A DNA stretch of 64,000 nt from Catonia carolina (Eukaryota > Arthropoda > Insecta > Hemiptera > Achilidae): contig JAQMRL010000001.1 of the NCBI GenBank assembly GCA_035578175.1, positions 376,655,220 through 376,719,219 of the forward strand, in the 5' to 3' direction. A model generated the notes under the pieces. That model saw nothing but the letters and a program-made list of their open reading frames with translations, was not told the DNA's origin and ran no database searches. Every line of letters starts with the position of its first letter. Position 1 is the first letter of the stretch. The translations under genes were made by a program, and so were the position numbers. Positions 1 through 12,300 of the stretch are shown in pieces.

Positions 1-1274
1 TGAGGAAGAACATTAGCCACCCAAGCTAGGAACTTAGGGGAGGTTAGGAACTGGACGATCGTAGAAAAATCGAATGCAGTGCTGTCCTTAGGAGGGACTT
101 TTTTAGCCGGGAGTGGCGGAAACTCCCTTTCGGAGAAGACCGGCTTGGATGGCTGTGAATGGTGGGACCACTCAGAAGTCGGAAACTGGTTCTTGGTGGT
201 GGCCCTGTGCACAGGAGCCTTCTTAATGATTGTTTTGTTATAGCTCCTCTGAGTAGGAGGGGCAGAAGAGGAAGAGGGTTGTGATTGTGTCGCCTGGGAC
301 TTGGCGGTAGACGGAGCTGATGAGGAAGCGGCCGTCGACTGGGCGGCAGCCTTGCGCCTCTCGGCAAGAAGCCGGACATGTAATGGGCACCCCCGATAGC
401 TAGCAGGGTGCTGGCCATTACAGTTGCAGCAGCGAGGCTGTTCAATTAACTTGCCTTCACACTGAGCTGCGTCGTGCTTACCGCCGCACTTGACGCACCT
501 TAACTCATGGTTACAATTAACCGATGAGTGGCCATAACGCTGGCACTTAAAACATTGTGGCAGACCCGGCCGTGGGCGGAAGGCCTCCACGGTCACTTCA
601 ATGTTGAAGATCGAATCGACCTTGTAAATGTCCTCGAAGCGAGGTGACTTGCGCAACTTGATAAGGAACACATTGATTGGCCTGCCAGCTCGGCCAGTTA
701 TATTCTGGCAGTGGCTCACCTCGAAGCCACGCTCAGCGAGGAACATCTTAACCTCTTCGGGTTGAAACGAAGAGTGCAACCCTTTGATTGCCACTTTGAC
801 CTCATCAGGCTCGGTTGTATAGTAAGTGTGGAAGTTAATGCCCACCGAAAGGAGGACAGCCTTGCACTTTTGGAAGTCATCGATATTCTTCGTAAATAAG
901 GAGTAAGAATTGCCACGTGTCGTGACCTTGAATGACTCCGTGAGCTGACTGCCCAGTGTCCTTGTTAACGCGGCCCAGTTGGCAGGGGCGCGAAACACAA
1001 ACGGAGGAACTTTACTTCGACGTGGAGTCGAATCGGGGGGTGAGGTTGCAATCGGGGTGGTAAGTGTTTGTACGTCACCTGAGTTGGTGCGAACTCGTTT
1101 TCGGTGGACGGTGGTGAAGCCTTCGTTGTCAGGTACTTCCATTGATGATGTTGTCGGAGCCGGTGCGCTGGTCGATGAAGAGGAATGGGTTACTTGTTGC
1201 GTCGCTGCCGTCGCCATCTCCCAAATAGCACACGCCGTTGAATCCTCTGAAGTGGTGGGTGCGTCCAGGTTCAT
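1..1274 (-). CDS. gag-like ORF1 of a non-LTR retrotransposon (partial, runs off left edge)
   Basis: Reading the minus strand from an ATG at 1274, the frame stays open for about 424 codons to the window edge. The N-terminal third is Ser/Thr/Pro-rich. A PRE_C2HC-like region follows (about 920-560), then three cysteine knuckles between about 560 and 390: CFKCQRYGHSSVNC, CVKCGGKHDAAQC and CCNCNGQHPASYRGC. This arrangement is typical of ORF1 proteins of Jockey/I-type LINEs, which bind element RNA in the retrotransposition particle. A Ser/Ala/Lys-rich tail follows, as is usual. The EN-RT ORF2 would lie left of position 1. The unbroken frame suggests a fairly recent copy. The start is chosen as the first in-frame ATG; upstream sequence to about 1440 is presumed 5' UTR. 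Clade assignment is inference. Confidence 0.8.
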   Translation of the reverse strand, partial: MNLDAPTTSEDSTACAIWEMATAATQQVTHSSSSTSAPAPTTSSMEVPDNEGFTTVHRKRVRTNSGDVQTLTTPIATSPPDSTPRRSKVPPFVFRAPANWAALTRTLGSQLTESFKVTTRGNSYSLFTKNIDDFQKCKAVLLSVGINFHTYYTTEPDEVKVAIKGLHSSFQPEEVKMFLAERGFEVSHCQNITGRAGRPINVFLIKLRKSPRFEDIYKVDSIFNIEVTVEAFRPRPGLPQCFKCQRYGHSSVNCNHELRCVKCGGKHDAAQCEGKLIEQPRCCNCNGQHPASYRGCPLHVRLLAERRKAAAQSTAASSSAPSTAKSQATQSQPSSSSAPPTQRSYNKTIIKKAPVHRATTKNQFPTSEWSHHSQPSKPVFSEREFPPLPAKKVPPKDSTAFDFSTIVQFLTSPKFLAWVANVLP

Positions 1275-2080
1275 GGAGCCCAATCTCCCTAGACGCAAAG
1301 TACCGTAACAAGGAGGGAGTTGCAAGGAGGGTGACACAATACAGCTTGTAAGGTAGGCCAAAACTAGTGGCTACAACTCGCTGAAATTCATGCAACAACG
1401 ATTATCTACACATTGTACTGTAAACAACATCTCTGTTAAGACTGATGTGTTATTGTTTATCTGTCAAAATGTTTTTTTACCTCTATCCTTCCCATTATCT
1501 TATCTTGCCGCTTAGAACCATGTGTTGTTCGTTGCCGGTCTGTAATGGTTTTAATAAAACATGTGTGTACATACATTCGATTGGCCCCAATAAGCACCAT
1601 TATGGACTGAATAAATGGAGTACTTATCAATGTAAAATCCTGTTTTGTATTTGTTCTTTAAAGAACTGTCTCAAAAAAAACTAGCTGCCCCAATTAACCA
1701 GTGGACCAATTATCCAGAATTGACTGTAGTAATTTCTTGTTTTATTAAATGATCCTTGATTATTATTAATTACATAATGGAAAACATTTGAATTTATATT
1801 TGTAATTATTAATTTTTCTAGTTAGGTCAGTTAATGATAAAAATAATTTTGTAAATTAATAATGAATGTTAATTGTAATTGGTAATTGTAAATACAACTA
1901 CTCTTTAAAACTACTGAACAGATTTTCATATCATTTTGACAGGACATTCTTATGTATATTCGTAGTAACATGTTCTTTTTTAATTTTCAAAAATGATAAC
2001 CCTAAGGGCCCTAATGAAGATTTTCATAAATGTCTATGTGTGTATGTGTGTGTACATGTTAGTAGGTATTGATGCTGAAG
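1275..2080. other. non-coding stretch; LINE 5' UTR then AT-rich sequence
   Basis: The first ~165 bases are probably the 5' UTR of the minus-strand LINE. A possible Tigger/pogo-type transposon end occurs near 1690-1730 (minus-strand text GTCAATTCTGGATAATTGG). The rest is AT-rich with no convincing coding potential. Confidence 0.35.
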
Positions 2081-2665
2081 TACCGGTGTCCCATGAAGAG
2101 GTTGCTGAATTAATATGCTGGATGTACTGCACACAAGACTGTAAACTTTACAGTTATAATAAATAGATGTGTAAAAAACCCTTGAGTTGTAAAAACCCTT
2201 GAGTTTCATTTGTTTATGATTAATCAAAACTAAATGGCGAATAAGAAAATAATATAAAAAATGAACAATAATATTGTGGATTGAAGAGAAACTGCTGTTG
2301 ATACCTTGGGAATTTTTCAAAAATGCTTACGACTCATTTTTGTTTCGTTGCTATCAGTGCATAGCTATTGATGGACATCAGTTTGAATAAAGGTTAATGA
2401 AACAAATTGTGTTCATTAATTTATCACTTTCATATTTCTTTCATTTTATTACTTAAGTAATATTGTAAAAACCACCAATTTGAAATGGTTGTGCAAATAA
2501 AATTACTTTCCACCATTTTGTTTTGATTTATCATAAGCAAATGAAACTCAAGGGCTTTTTCTACAAATCTGTTTATTATAACGGTAAAGTTTTCAGTCTG
2601 TTAAGTGTGCCATACGTTTGGCATATTATTTCAAAATAGCTACCTCTTCATGGGACACCCGATAT
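2081..2665. mobile_element. Tc1/mariner-type MITE with long terminal inverted repeats
   Basis: The left end (GGTGTCCCATGAAGAGGT) and right end (ACCTCTTCATGGGACACC) are exact inverted copies. Homology continues inward about 140 bp on each side, including the shared AACTCAAGGG and TAATAAA-containing segments. There is no transposase frame between the arms. The GGTGTCCCA end and nearby TA dinucleotides fit a non-autonomous Tc1/mariner derivative; the superfamily is inference. Confidence 0.7.
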
Positions 2666-2696
2666 ATGAAGGGTTTTGGTATTTGGAAACGTACGT

Positions 2697-2850
2697 AGGG
2701 TAAATAATCAAAACATTGTATGTGTGTGTGTGTGTGCGCGTGCGTGTGTGGTTGTTTATATATTTATTGTTGAAGTACAATAGGTAAAAGGGGAGATGAG
2801 TGAGAGACGCACACGGGGTAAATTATCAAAACATTGTGTGTGTGTATACA
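2697..2850. repeat. TG microsatellites inside a ~119-bp direct duplication
   Basis: The phrase TAAATAATCAAAACATTGTA followed by a TG run (2701-2750) recurs with one change at 2819-2846, again followed by a TG run. The TG tracts are interrupted by CG steps. Confidence 0.6.
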
Positions 2851-3181
2851 CGTTGGAGTATACGGTCTATCTAGCAGCTACACTAACATACCACAGCCTC
2901 TCATCATAAGTTACACCGAAGATAGCTGAGTGTGACGTGACAGCAACCAAAGATTTATCCCGTGGAAAAAACACAGTCCAGGTGTGCAATAAGAAGTAGT
3001 CACTTCAATAAGACAAATCAAATTTTGTGTTGATGTAAAGTTTTGTTAACAATCATTTGAAGGATTATGAACATGACTACCTCTCATGACTTGTGTGTTG
3101 CACTAAGTATCATTTATACATTTTTAATCTTGTATTCTATTGGAAATTGCTGTTGTTAAATAATGTTATTTTTTGATTTAG

Positions 3182-3304
3182 GCTTTTCAGCAATCAGGCT
3201 GTACTCTCAACCAGAAGTTGTACGATGCAGTTGATAAGTTCTGTAAAGGGTCTAATTTAAACAGAGTAAATAATTTAAATGATCGACCATATTTTAAACA
3301 TCCG
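3182..3304 (+). CDS. PPR-gene exon a
   Basis: Acceptor TTTTGATTTAG, donor CCG|GTAAGT, 123 bp, phase 0 at both ends. Encodes 41 residues beginning AFQQSGCTLNQKLYDAVDKF, a PPR-like helix pair. No exon is recognised upstream within the window. Confidence 0.7.
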
Positions 3305-6300
3305 GTAAGTAAATTGAAAATTTTAGTTGTTTGGAAAATTAATTATTAATATTATGATCAAATCTTCCAGATAGTCTTTTACTCAAGGTAAATTTCTTTA
3401 CTTTTTAGAGACAATGATATGTGTTGTATCCACAGTTACTTTACTAGATGGTAGGGATTATCAACAATATGTGCAGTGACAAGCCCCGCCTTCTGACGTC
3501 ACTGGTCACCAGCGACAGCCGATACATGATATTTACCATGTCGGTCTGTGATGTTTACTAGTCCTAATACGGTCTGTAATACTTTACTAGTCTTTAATGA
3601 TGGTGTGTTGTGCGATTGCTGGGTGTTCTAATCACGATAGATACCAAATGGAGTTGGGCATTATAAGTTCTACCATTTTCCAAATGCCATTGAAACTAGA
3701 TTGAAGTGGATAAATGCTTGCACGTGATAGTGGTCGTGTGTGTTTAGTACATTTCGACGAATCGGATTATGTACACGATTTGAAGTCCGAGTTGCTACAT
3801 CTTCCATTAAAACGTGTGTTAAAGATGAATTCAATCCCACATTTAAATTTGCCAATTTGTAGTGTCGTTCTATATCCGGTAAACCCGACTTTTAGTGAAT
3901 GTAAAAATCGAGCTGAGAAATGATACACTTATAAAAAAATTATGATATTTTTAACTCATCATCCAATTACAACACCGGCAGTTCACATAATGAAGGGATA
4001 GCCGTAGAGAAAGGTAGGTCTCGTTTTAATGAAAAATCGCCAAATTTGAAAGTTGCGCAGTCAGAGGAAACTGATCTCTTAAAAAGTGAAAGCGTTGAAT
4101 TAAAAGAAAAAAACAAGTTATTACTTAAAGAAAAACTTCAGGCCGCAAACTAAGAATTAAATTAAATTAAAAATTAAAATTGATTTCCCGTGTAAACATA
4201 CCTAAACCGCTATGTTTGTAAAAACAATGCAAACATCCTACTTTCACTATGCACCGGCTGAAATGTTGGGAACGAGACTATGTCATCTTATATCTCACAG
4301 TAGCTACGTGTGACTGCTACTGTCTAGTATAGTAACCGTGGTTGTATCTATTAGTAAATAAGTTAGCTTCTTTTCATTATCTTCTAAAACACAATAAGTT
4401 ATTATTCTGTGTCTCGTTAAGTAGAAAAAGTAGTAGCTGTTCACTTATTGAGGACAGTAGGTGATATGGAAGATATTCATCCACTTCAGAATTTTAGGTA
4501 TTGCTTGAACAGTTTTAGTTCTTATTATAATAACTCACCACTCCAGCGGCGCTTCGCGCCGCTTCCGTGTCTCGACCTCAGAGGGGTAGGTGGATCAGAA
4601 TTCATAAGTGGATCAGAATCATTTGCCACAAGATGAAGTTCGGCCGCCAGTGGGGCTGGGTGGATCACAATATTTAGAAATTTCAAGATATGAAAGTTTA
4701 AATATGAAGGTTAAAGTTTCAAAATTTAAAATTTGAAGGTTTTAAAATTTTAGATTAATGTTTAAAGTTTCAAAACTTCAACTTTAAATGTTGTGGTTTG
4801 ATTGTATAATACTTTGAATTTTTCGTTTTCTCATGTGAACTGAAAATTTTTGGGTTACCAAATTTTTATGTAATTTTCTTCGCTAAATAACATGTCGTTA
4901 AAAGATTATTTGTATTATGAAAATTTTAAAATTTTTGTTCAGGTAGTAATCACCATAGGACCCCGACCTAAATTCTTCGTGACTCTAGGGGTATGTGTAA
5001 CGTTTTGTTAATAAACGTTCGTGAAAAAACCGTTGTGAAGGTGTAAAAAAAGAAAAACGTGAAAACGGCAAGCCCTAAAAGCCGGAATGCTAGTGTTTTG
5101 AGTTTTCTCAGCGAAGAGGTAGGTTAAGAGAAACTTTAGCTACATGGCCTTGAAGTACTTTGGGAGAGGCACAAAAAAGATTCTATACACTTTTTCTCTA
5201 CGAAGCACCGTTCAGGAGGTAAAAATTACTACCCCCTACCAGACGTAAGGGGGTTGAACCTCAAAGTTTTTGCGTTACAAAATTTTTATATAATTTGAAC
5301 ATAAAAAAACATGCCGTTAACATATATTTTGTATTCTAAAAATTTAGAAATTTCATAATGTTTGTATAGGGGTAGTAACCCCCCCTGGACCCCGATCTGA
5401 AATTTAAAAAATTACCCATGATGCTATAAGTACCTGTACGTTTTGCTAATAAAAATTTGCCATAAAACGACGTTTTGAAGGTGTAAAGATACGAAAACCA
5501 GAAAACGGCAAGCCCCAAAAAACCGAAATTTGGTTTTTCTGGTTTACTCAGCGAACCAGTGTGTTAAGGGCAACTTTGGTGATATAGTCTTGAATTACTT
5601 TTTGTAGGGCACAAAACAGATTGATGCATTTTATCCCTTTATTCACCATTTAAGAGATAAAGAAATACAACCTCAACCCCAGGGAAGAGAGTGCGACCTG
5701 AAAATTTTCGGGTTGCCAAATTTTTATGTAACTTTAACGCCAAAAAACAGGCCGTTAAATTTTTATGTAACTTTAACGCCAAAAAACAGGCCGTTAAAAG
5801 ACTTTTTGTATTCTAAAATTTGAAATATTTCATATCTTTTGGATAAGGGTAGCGACCCCCGTAGGACACCGATTTAAAATTTGAAACATTACCCGTGATC
5901 CTACATGTGCGTGTAACTGTTTATAAATATACATTTTACGAAATAACCCATTTTGAAGGTGTAAAGAAAGAACAATATGAAAACGGCAAACCCCAAAAAG
6001 CCGAAATTTTGTTTTTTGAGTTTTCTTACCAAACCGACAAGTTAAGGGCAACGATAACTATATGGTTTTAAAGTACTTTGCAACGGGTACAAAAAAGATT
6101 CTATACAATTTTTCGCTACGATGCACCGTTTAGGAGATAAAAAAATACAACCCCTACCGCAGGCTAGAGGGTGCTAATTGAACATTTTCGGGTTATCAAA
6201 TATTTGTGTAATTTTTAATGCCAAACATCATGCCGTTAACAAATTTTTTGTATTCTAAAAATTTTAAATTTTCATTATGTTTAGATAAGGGTAGCAACCC

Positions 6301-9300
6301 CCGTAGAACCCTGATCTAAAATTTGAAAAATTTTCCGTAATGCGGAGGGTACGTGTAATGTGTTCCTACCAAATGTTTTCCAAAGAAACCCGTTTTGATG
6401 GTGTTACAAAAGAAAACTTAAAAATTGCAACCCCAAAAAATGCGTAATTTTGTTTTTTGAGTTTTCTCACCGAACCGGCAAGTTGAGAACAACGAAACCT
6501 ATATGGTTTTGAAGTACATTAAAAGGGGTACAAAACATATTCTATACAATTTATTTTTACGATGCACCGTTTAGAAGATAAAAAAATACAAACCCTACTG
6601 CAAAAAAGAGGGTGCAACTTTAAAATTTTCGGATTATCATATTTTTATGTATTTTTTAACTCCAAACAACATACCGTTAACAGATTTTTTAATTTATAAA
6701 TTTAAAAATTTCTCAATTTTAAATAAGGGTACCAAACCTCGTAGGACCCCGATCTAAAATTTGAAAAGTCACCCGTGATTCCGGGAGTTAGTGTAATGTG
6801 TTCCTAATAAAAATTTGTCAATGAAACCCGTCTTTGTGGTGTTACAAAGAAAAACCTAAAAACTGCAACCCCGAAAAAGCCGAATTTTTGTTTTTTGAGT
6901 TTTTCCAGCGAACCGGCGGGTTAAGGGCAACTTTATATATATGGTCTTAACGTACTTCGGTAGGGGAACAAAAATGGTCGCAGTGGCCTTTGCGCTACGA
7001 AACTTCGTTAAAAAGTTTGAAATATTCGCGCGCTTCCTCTGAGCTTTCGAAAAGAGATAGTTTAAATTTCGCATTTTTCCCGGGGGTTTCCGCCGACGCC
7101 CGAGAAAAAAGGTCCTCAGGGATTTTGGTTCTAGAGACCTCCTAATAGGCGAGAATTTCCATCAGTGAGTCATTAGTGGCTGGGGCTTTATACTTTTTTT
7201 TTTTTTTTTTTACTTGTGAGGCCACAATGGACCACTTCAGCCACAACATGAAAGACTCTACTTCGATCTCTGAGCCTTGATCTTTACCCAGTATTCCCTC
7301 ATTCTTTGTAATCTCTGAGCCCGGAGTTCTTCCGTCACCCTCTGCACTCTTCTAGTCTTGGTTTCCGGTTCCAAAGCCAGATCCTTCAACTTTCTATAAC
7401 TTTCAGACTTGAACCTCACATCCTCCAGCGTCAACCCAAACCTTTTCAAGTCCTCCTTGACCTCCTTCGTCCAGTTCAAACCGATTTTAAAATCCCAGAC
7501 ACTTTCAATAAGTTGTCTAAGTACTCTGTTCTCCGGTGTTCTAAGGAAATGGCCCAAAAAGGAGATTCGTTTTTTCCTAATTGTGTCTAGTATTGGCTCC
7601 GAAATTTTATAGACTTCATTATTTGGTAGCAGCCTCCAACTATTATCTTTGTATATTCTCTTACCAATACAGGTTCTAAGAATTCTTCGTTCTAACGTCA
7701 GAATTCTGTGGGTTTTAGTTTTTTGTGACAGTTTTGTTAGGGTCTCTCCACAGTAAGTCACTGCAGGTTGTATTACCGTTTTGTAATGTCTTACCTTTGT
7801 ATTTACCGACATTGACTTCTTGTTGGTGTGGGTGATGAACTGAGCTCTCATCAATTTTTTGGTCCTTTTTGGGGCTTTATATATTATAGACTTATTCTAA
7901 ACAGTTGCATTCAAGAGAGATGTAAGCAGGATTAGAAGAAGAGAAATGGGATTTAGATTTGGGAGAACTACAACAAGAGATGATTGAATTATGAATGCTA
8001 TTGAATTTTAATTCAATTGATGAAACTATTTTGTTAGATTCGTTTAATCAGAGATGAGCCTCGTTTAGGCTGATAAGCTTCGAGACTTAAGAAATGATTT
8101 AATTTTTAAATGTATTTTATTTACCCGATATTTTTGATTTTTTAGTATTTTTTATGTATCAAGGAAATTTTTTTAGTATTTTTATGTATTAAGGTTTGTC
8201 TCTTGGAACTGTTCTCCATTTTTGAACTTAAGTTTTATTTTGACAGTCTCTCTGCTCAATGAATTACTTTTTTCTCTCTCATTATTTTTGTTTATTGCTT
8301 AGACTATTTGTGATTAAAGTATGTCTGAATTTAATTAGTACTGTTTATTTTGTTTTTGTAATATTGTTTCTATGATTAGGCCACTTAGGCCTGTTGTAAA
8401 CAATGTATTGCAAATAAATAAATACATTTGTGTTGAGGTAAGTTTGTGAAAAGAACGGAAATTCAATAAAAGGTTGGTCATATTAATTTTGGATATAGTG
8501 AAGGCATAAAACAGCATAGATAGAGAGACTGTGAGAAGTTAATTTGAGGAGAAGGGTGTAGACAAGGAGTTAGTGTAGATGGTAAAGAGTATGTTTGAGG
8601 ACAAGAGTGGTTTGCAGTAGAGAATAGTCTGAGGCAGAGAAGTGTATTATTGTGTTTAACCAATTGACACAATCGTCAATAACCATGTATAAAATACATA
8701 AAAATACATAAGAGAGTCAAGAAAAGAAGATTAAAGAAAGTACTGGGAGCCTATCAATGGCAGAATGTCTGGTTGTATGAGGAAAGACAGATGAGAAGGT
8801 GGAAAGGACACTGAAGGTGTGAAATGAAGATATTGCCAATTGTGGTTTGGATTTCAGTGAGGGAAAAGTAAAGTGCTGGTGCAGAAGAGATGTGAGGAGA
8901 GAAGGCAAGGGCATGGAATAAGGCTAAATAGTAAGATTCTGGAGGAAGTTAAAGAATTTATGTATTTAGGGACTCTTTTCTCATCATATGAGAAATTGGA
9001 TTAGGATGCAGAAAGCAAGCAGTTTCTCTCAAAGTGTGAGAAGCTTAGTCTGAATTAAGAAGCTCCTATGTATCTATATTCATGTGTGGATTTATAGCCC
9101 CAGCCGTATCTCACTTCCTAAGCACAACCTTTCTTTGTTTCGCCAGTCACCATCGGAAAGCCACCGCAAAGACATTGCCTCCTGCATACCATCCAACCTT
9201 GTCACTTCCGGCCTTCCCTACTTTTTCTACTGGCTGGTGTCCACTCCCATACCCTCTTTGGCCATGTCTACCATCCTCCATCCTCTGCAAATGGCTAAAC

Positions 9301-12300
9301 AATTTTAATTGCTTCCAGGATATGGTATCCATGGTATTTCCTTGAACACCAATTCTTCTCCTATTTTTGGAATTTAATCGATGCACGACACAGCTCTGCC
9401 TCCAGAAATCCATCTCCACTGCTTTTAGGGAGTAAGTTTGCATACTTTGTACCATTACTGATTTATGCAGCAGAAACATGGGCAGGTGTGAAGAAGGCAG
9501 AGAGTAGAATACAGATGACAGAAATGAAGTTCAAGAGTATACTGGGAAAGCCAAGAAGATATAGAGTGAAAAATGATATAATTAGGGATCAACAGCTTGC
9601 TAATGAGAGTTGTACAGGCAAAGCTACTAGGTCGATCATGTTAGATGGTGATCAGGGTAGACTGCTTAAAAAGGACCTGTACTTGGAGATGGAAAAGTTT
9701 AGCTACGGATGAATTAAGAAAAAAATTTTATGCCAAGAGAGCAATGGAAGAGATATGGTTTGGTGATAGAAAGGAGTTATGTTGGGCCTGACACTAGGAA
9801 AGAGGATTTGAAAGAGGATTAATGACGATGATGATGGTTAATTGTATTTCTGTTTATTACTTAATATCACTGGAAATTTTTATAGAAAATAATAAATGAT
9901 AATTTTACATTATAAAATTACCATTTACTTACAACTTGAATTATTGTTAAGAATTTATGGTTATTCTATTTTTTTTCTTTAATTTGTAGAGATTGATGAA
10001 TGCAGATGAACTGGAAGCCCACTTAATTGAGTTAAAAAGTAAACAGATGAATACTCGTGGTACACTACGTTTACTACTTCTACAACAGAGTCGTCTGGGC
10101 AATATTAAACGTGTGTTAGAGGTAAAAAAAGTAAGTAAACCTTTTTTTACTTTCTCTTGCCTGAGAAAGTATGAATATGAATATATAGGAAGGAAAGTAT
10201 TGTTTTCATGTCGATTTTTCGAAATTGAGTTTTCACCGGATTTAGATGTGTTCAGACCCACTGAACACAAAAATCATGTTTTTAGTGATTGGTCTGTGAG
10301 TGTGCGCATGTGCGTGTGAACAAAATATCTCAAGAATGGAACATTGTATGAACTTGAAACTTAAGGTAGATACTACTAGAAGACCCGACACGAACATTTT
10401 CATCAAAATCGGGCAACCGGAAGTAGTAGTTTGTTGGTGTCATTTTTCACTTTTTTGCGATTTTCTCAAAAACGGCTCCTACGATTTTTTTACAAATTGC
10501 CTCGTATACTAAATTTTGTATGCTCTACAAGATAGGGTAGGCACCATGTCTGCTAAAATTCTTCGGGAGGCTGTTTTCTCGTAAAGAGATTGTTTTTTTA
10601 AGATTGCGGCTTTAATATGCATTTTAGTGCAAAAATATATATATATATATAATAAAAGTTGTAGAAAATTAAAAATCTACAACTTCTATTTCAAACATTT
10701 TTTTGTATAAAGCTTAGTTTAGCGGTAATTAGTGATTTTCTGTTTTTTTTGTGAAAATCTGTAAAAAAATTGCTTTTTTAAGATTTCAGCCTTAGTATGC
10801 ATTTTACGACAAAAGTGTATAAATCAAATTTATAGGAAATAAAAAGATCTACAACTTTTATGTTCTTTGAGGTTAACTTTTTGTTTATTTCTAATGTTTG
10901 GTAATATTGTTAATTATTTGCATTGGTAGGAGAAAGTTGTGTGAGTGTTTCACACCAAATTTAAAAAAAGTGTATTGTGGTATTTAGTGAATATAGAGAA
11001 CTAGCAATTAATTGCTAGCCTCGAAGGGGTTGTGTTGAAATTGGGATTGGAAAAATTACTGGGTGAATAAAAAGTACTGTTAGTATAAGAATATACATTC
11101 TAATTTTTAGAACTATATCATTTTTCTTGGGAAGGTAGAGAAATAATATGTGTTGCTGTAGCATTTCTCTAGCAGTGTGTTTCTAACATGTGTTCTCTAG
11201 CAGTGGTGGTAATTAAAGTACTTTATTCTTCCTAGTTACCATGTACAGAAGAAAAATTTCAGAGATATAATTCTTTGCAAAGGTATAAAAATAATATTTT
11301 TTGTTTTAGGGTGTTCTTTTTTTATTCTGTAGACACAAGTCTTTGAAAAATAAATGGTTTAGTTTTTCTGTTCAATCCCTAAGGAGCCATTTGCTAAATT
11401 TTGGTTGTCTGGTTGAGAAAGTTAGATGAACTTCCCTGTATATTGTGATGAGTGAGAGAGTGAATCATCAGTCATTGAAGACTTTTGTATTTACATTTTT
11501 ACAAGGTACATCCAGAAAATAAGTTCCGTTTTATCTGCATTTCTGCAATTGCTGTTCGGCGCATGAACTGTATGTAGTTGCTGTGAGCCAAGGAGAAGGA
11601 GATGACACCATTTTGAGTTCGCTATCTGTTGTTTATGCTTTACAGTGCTTGGTTAGAAAGGCAGAATTGATTGAAATTCCTGCTGTAGATTAGATGTCAT
11701 TCGTTTTCTGAATGTGGAGAACACGAAACCAGTTGATATTCATTAACAGATTTATAAGGTATGCAGAGAAAATGCGATTATTGATTCACATTATTCACTT
11801 CACCACTAGTGTAGACTAAAACCAAGTAAATACTGACACGTCGGAAAATCGTGCCCAGTCTGTTGGGTTCGACACGGCATTTTCCTGGTGGATTTTTTAC
11901 CACGGGGTGAAACAATCAGTGCCAATGTTTACTGTGAGATGCTTAAGAAGCTGTGTCGTGTAATGCAGAATAAGCACCAAGGAAAGCTCATGAACGGTGA
12001 TTGTATTGTTTTCTCTTATGACAATTCCTAACCTCACACTGCGAACAAAACATGACAAATCTTACAGGTCTTCGGTTGTAGCCAATTTGGCCACCCACTG
12101 TACAGCCCTGACCTTGTGCCTAGCAACTTTCATTTCTTTTTGCACCTGAAAATATTCCTTGATAGGCAAAAATTCAACGACGATGATGAGCTCAAAGGAC
12201 ATTTTACCTCATGGTTGACAACATAGGTGGCAAAGGTAAAGTACAAATTGTTTGTTTTGGAATAAACAGTTTATCTGTATCTGTACTTATTTTGTTATTG

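Noticed and set aside
44..445. 133-codon minus-strand frame starting MNSLAAATVMAS
   Set aside because: It is a shadow of the gag-like ORF, which has the zinc knuckles in another frame of the same strand.
979..1308. 109-codon plus-strand frame
   Set aside because: It is antisense to the N-terminal part of the gag-like ORF and shows no family signature.
4838..7080. CRISPR-like array
   Set aside because: Units are ~430 bp, diverged and contiguous, with no short repeat-spacer pattern, and the genome is eukaryotic.
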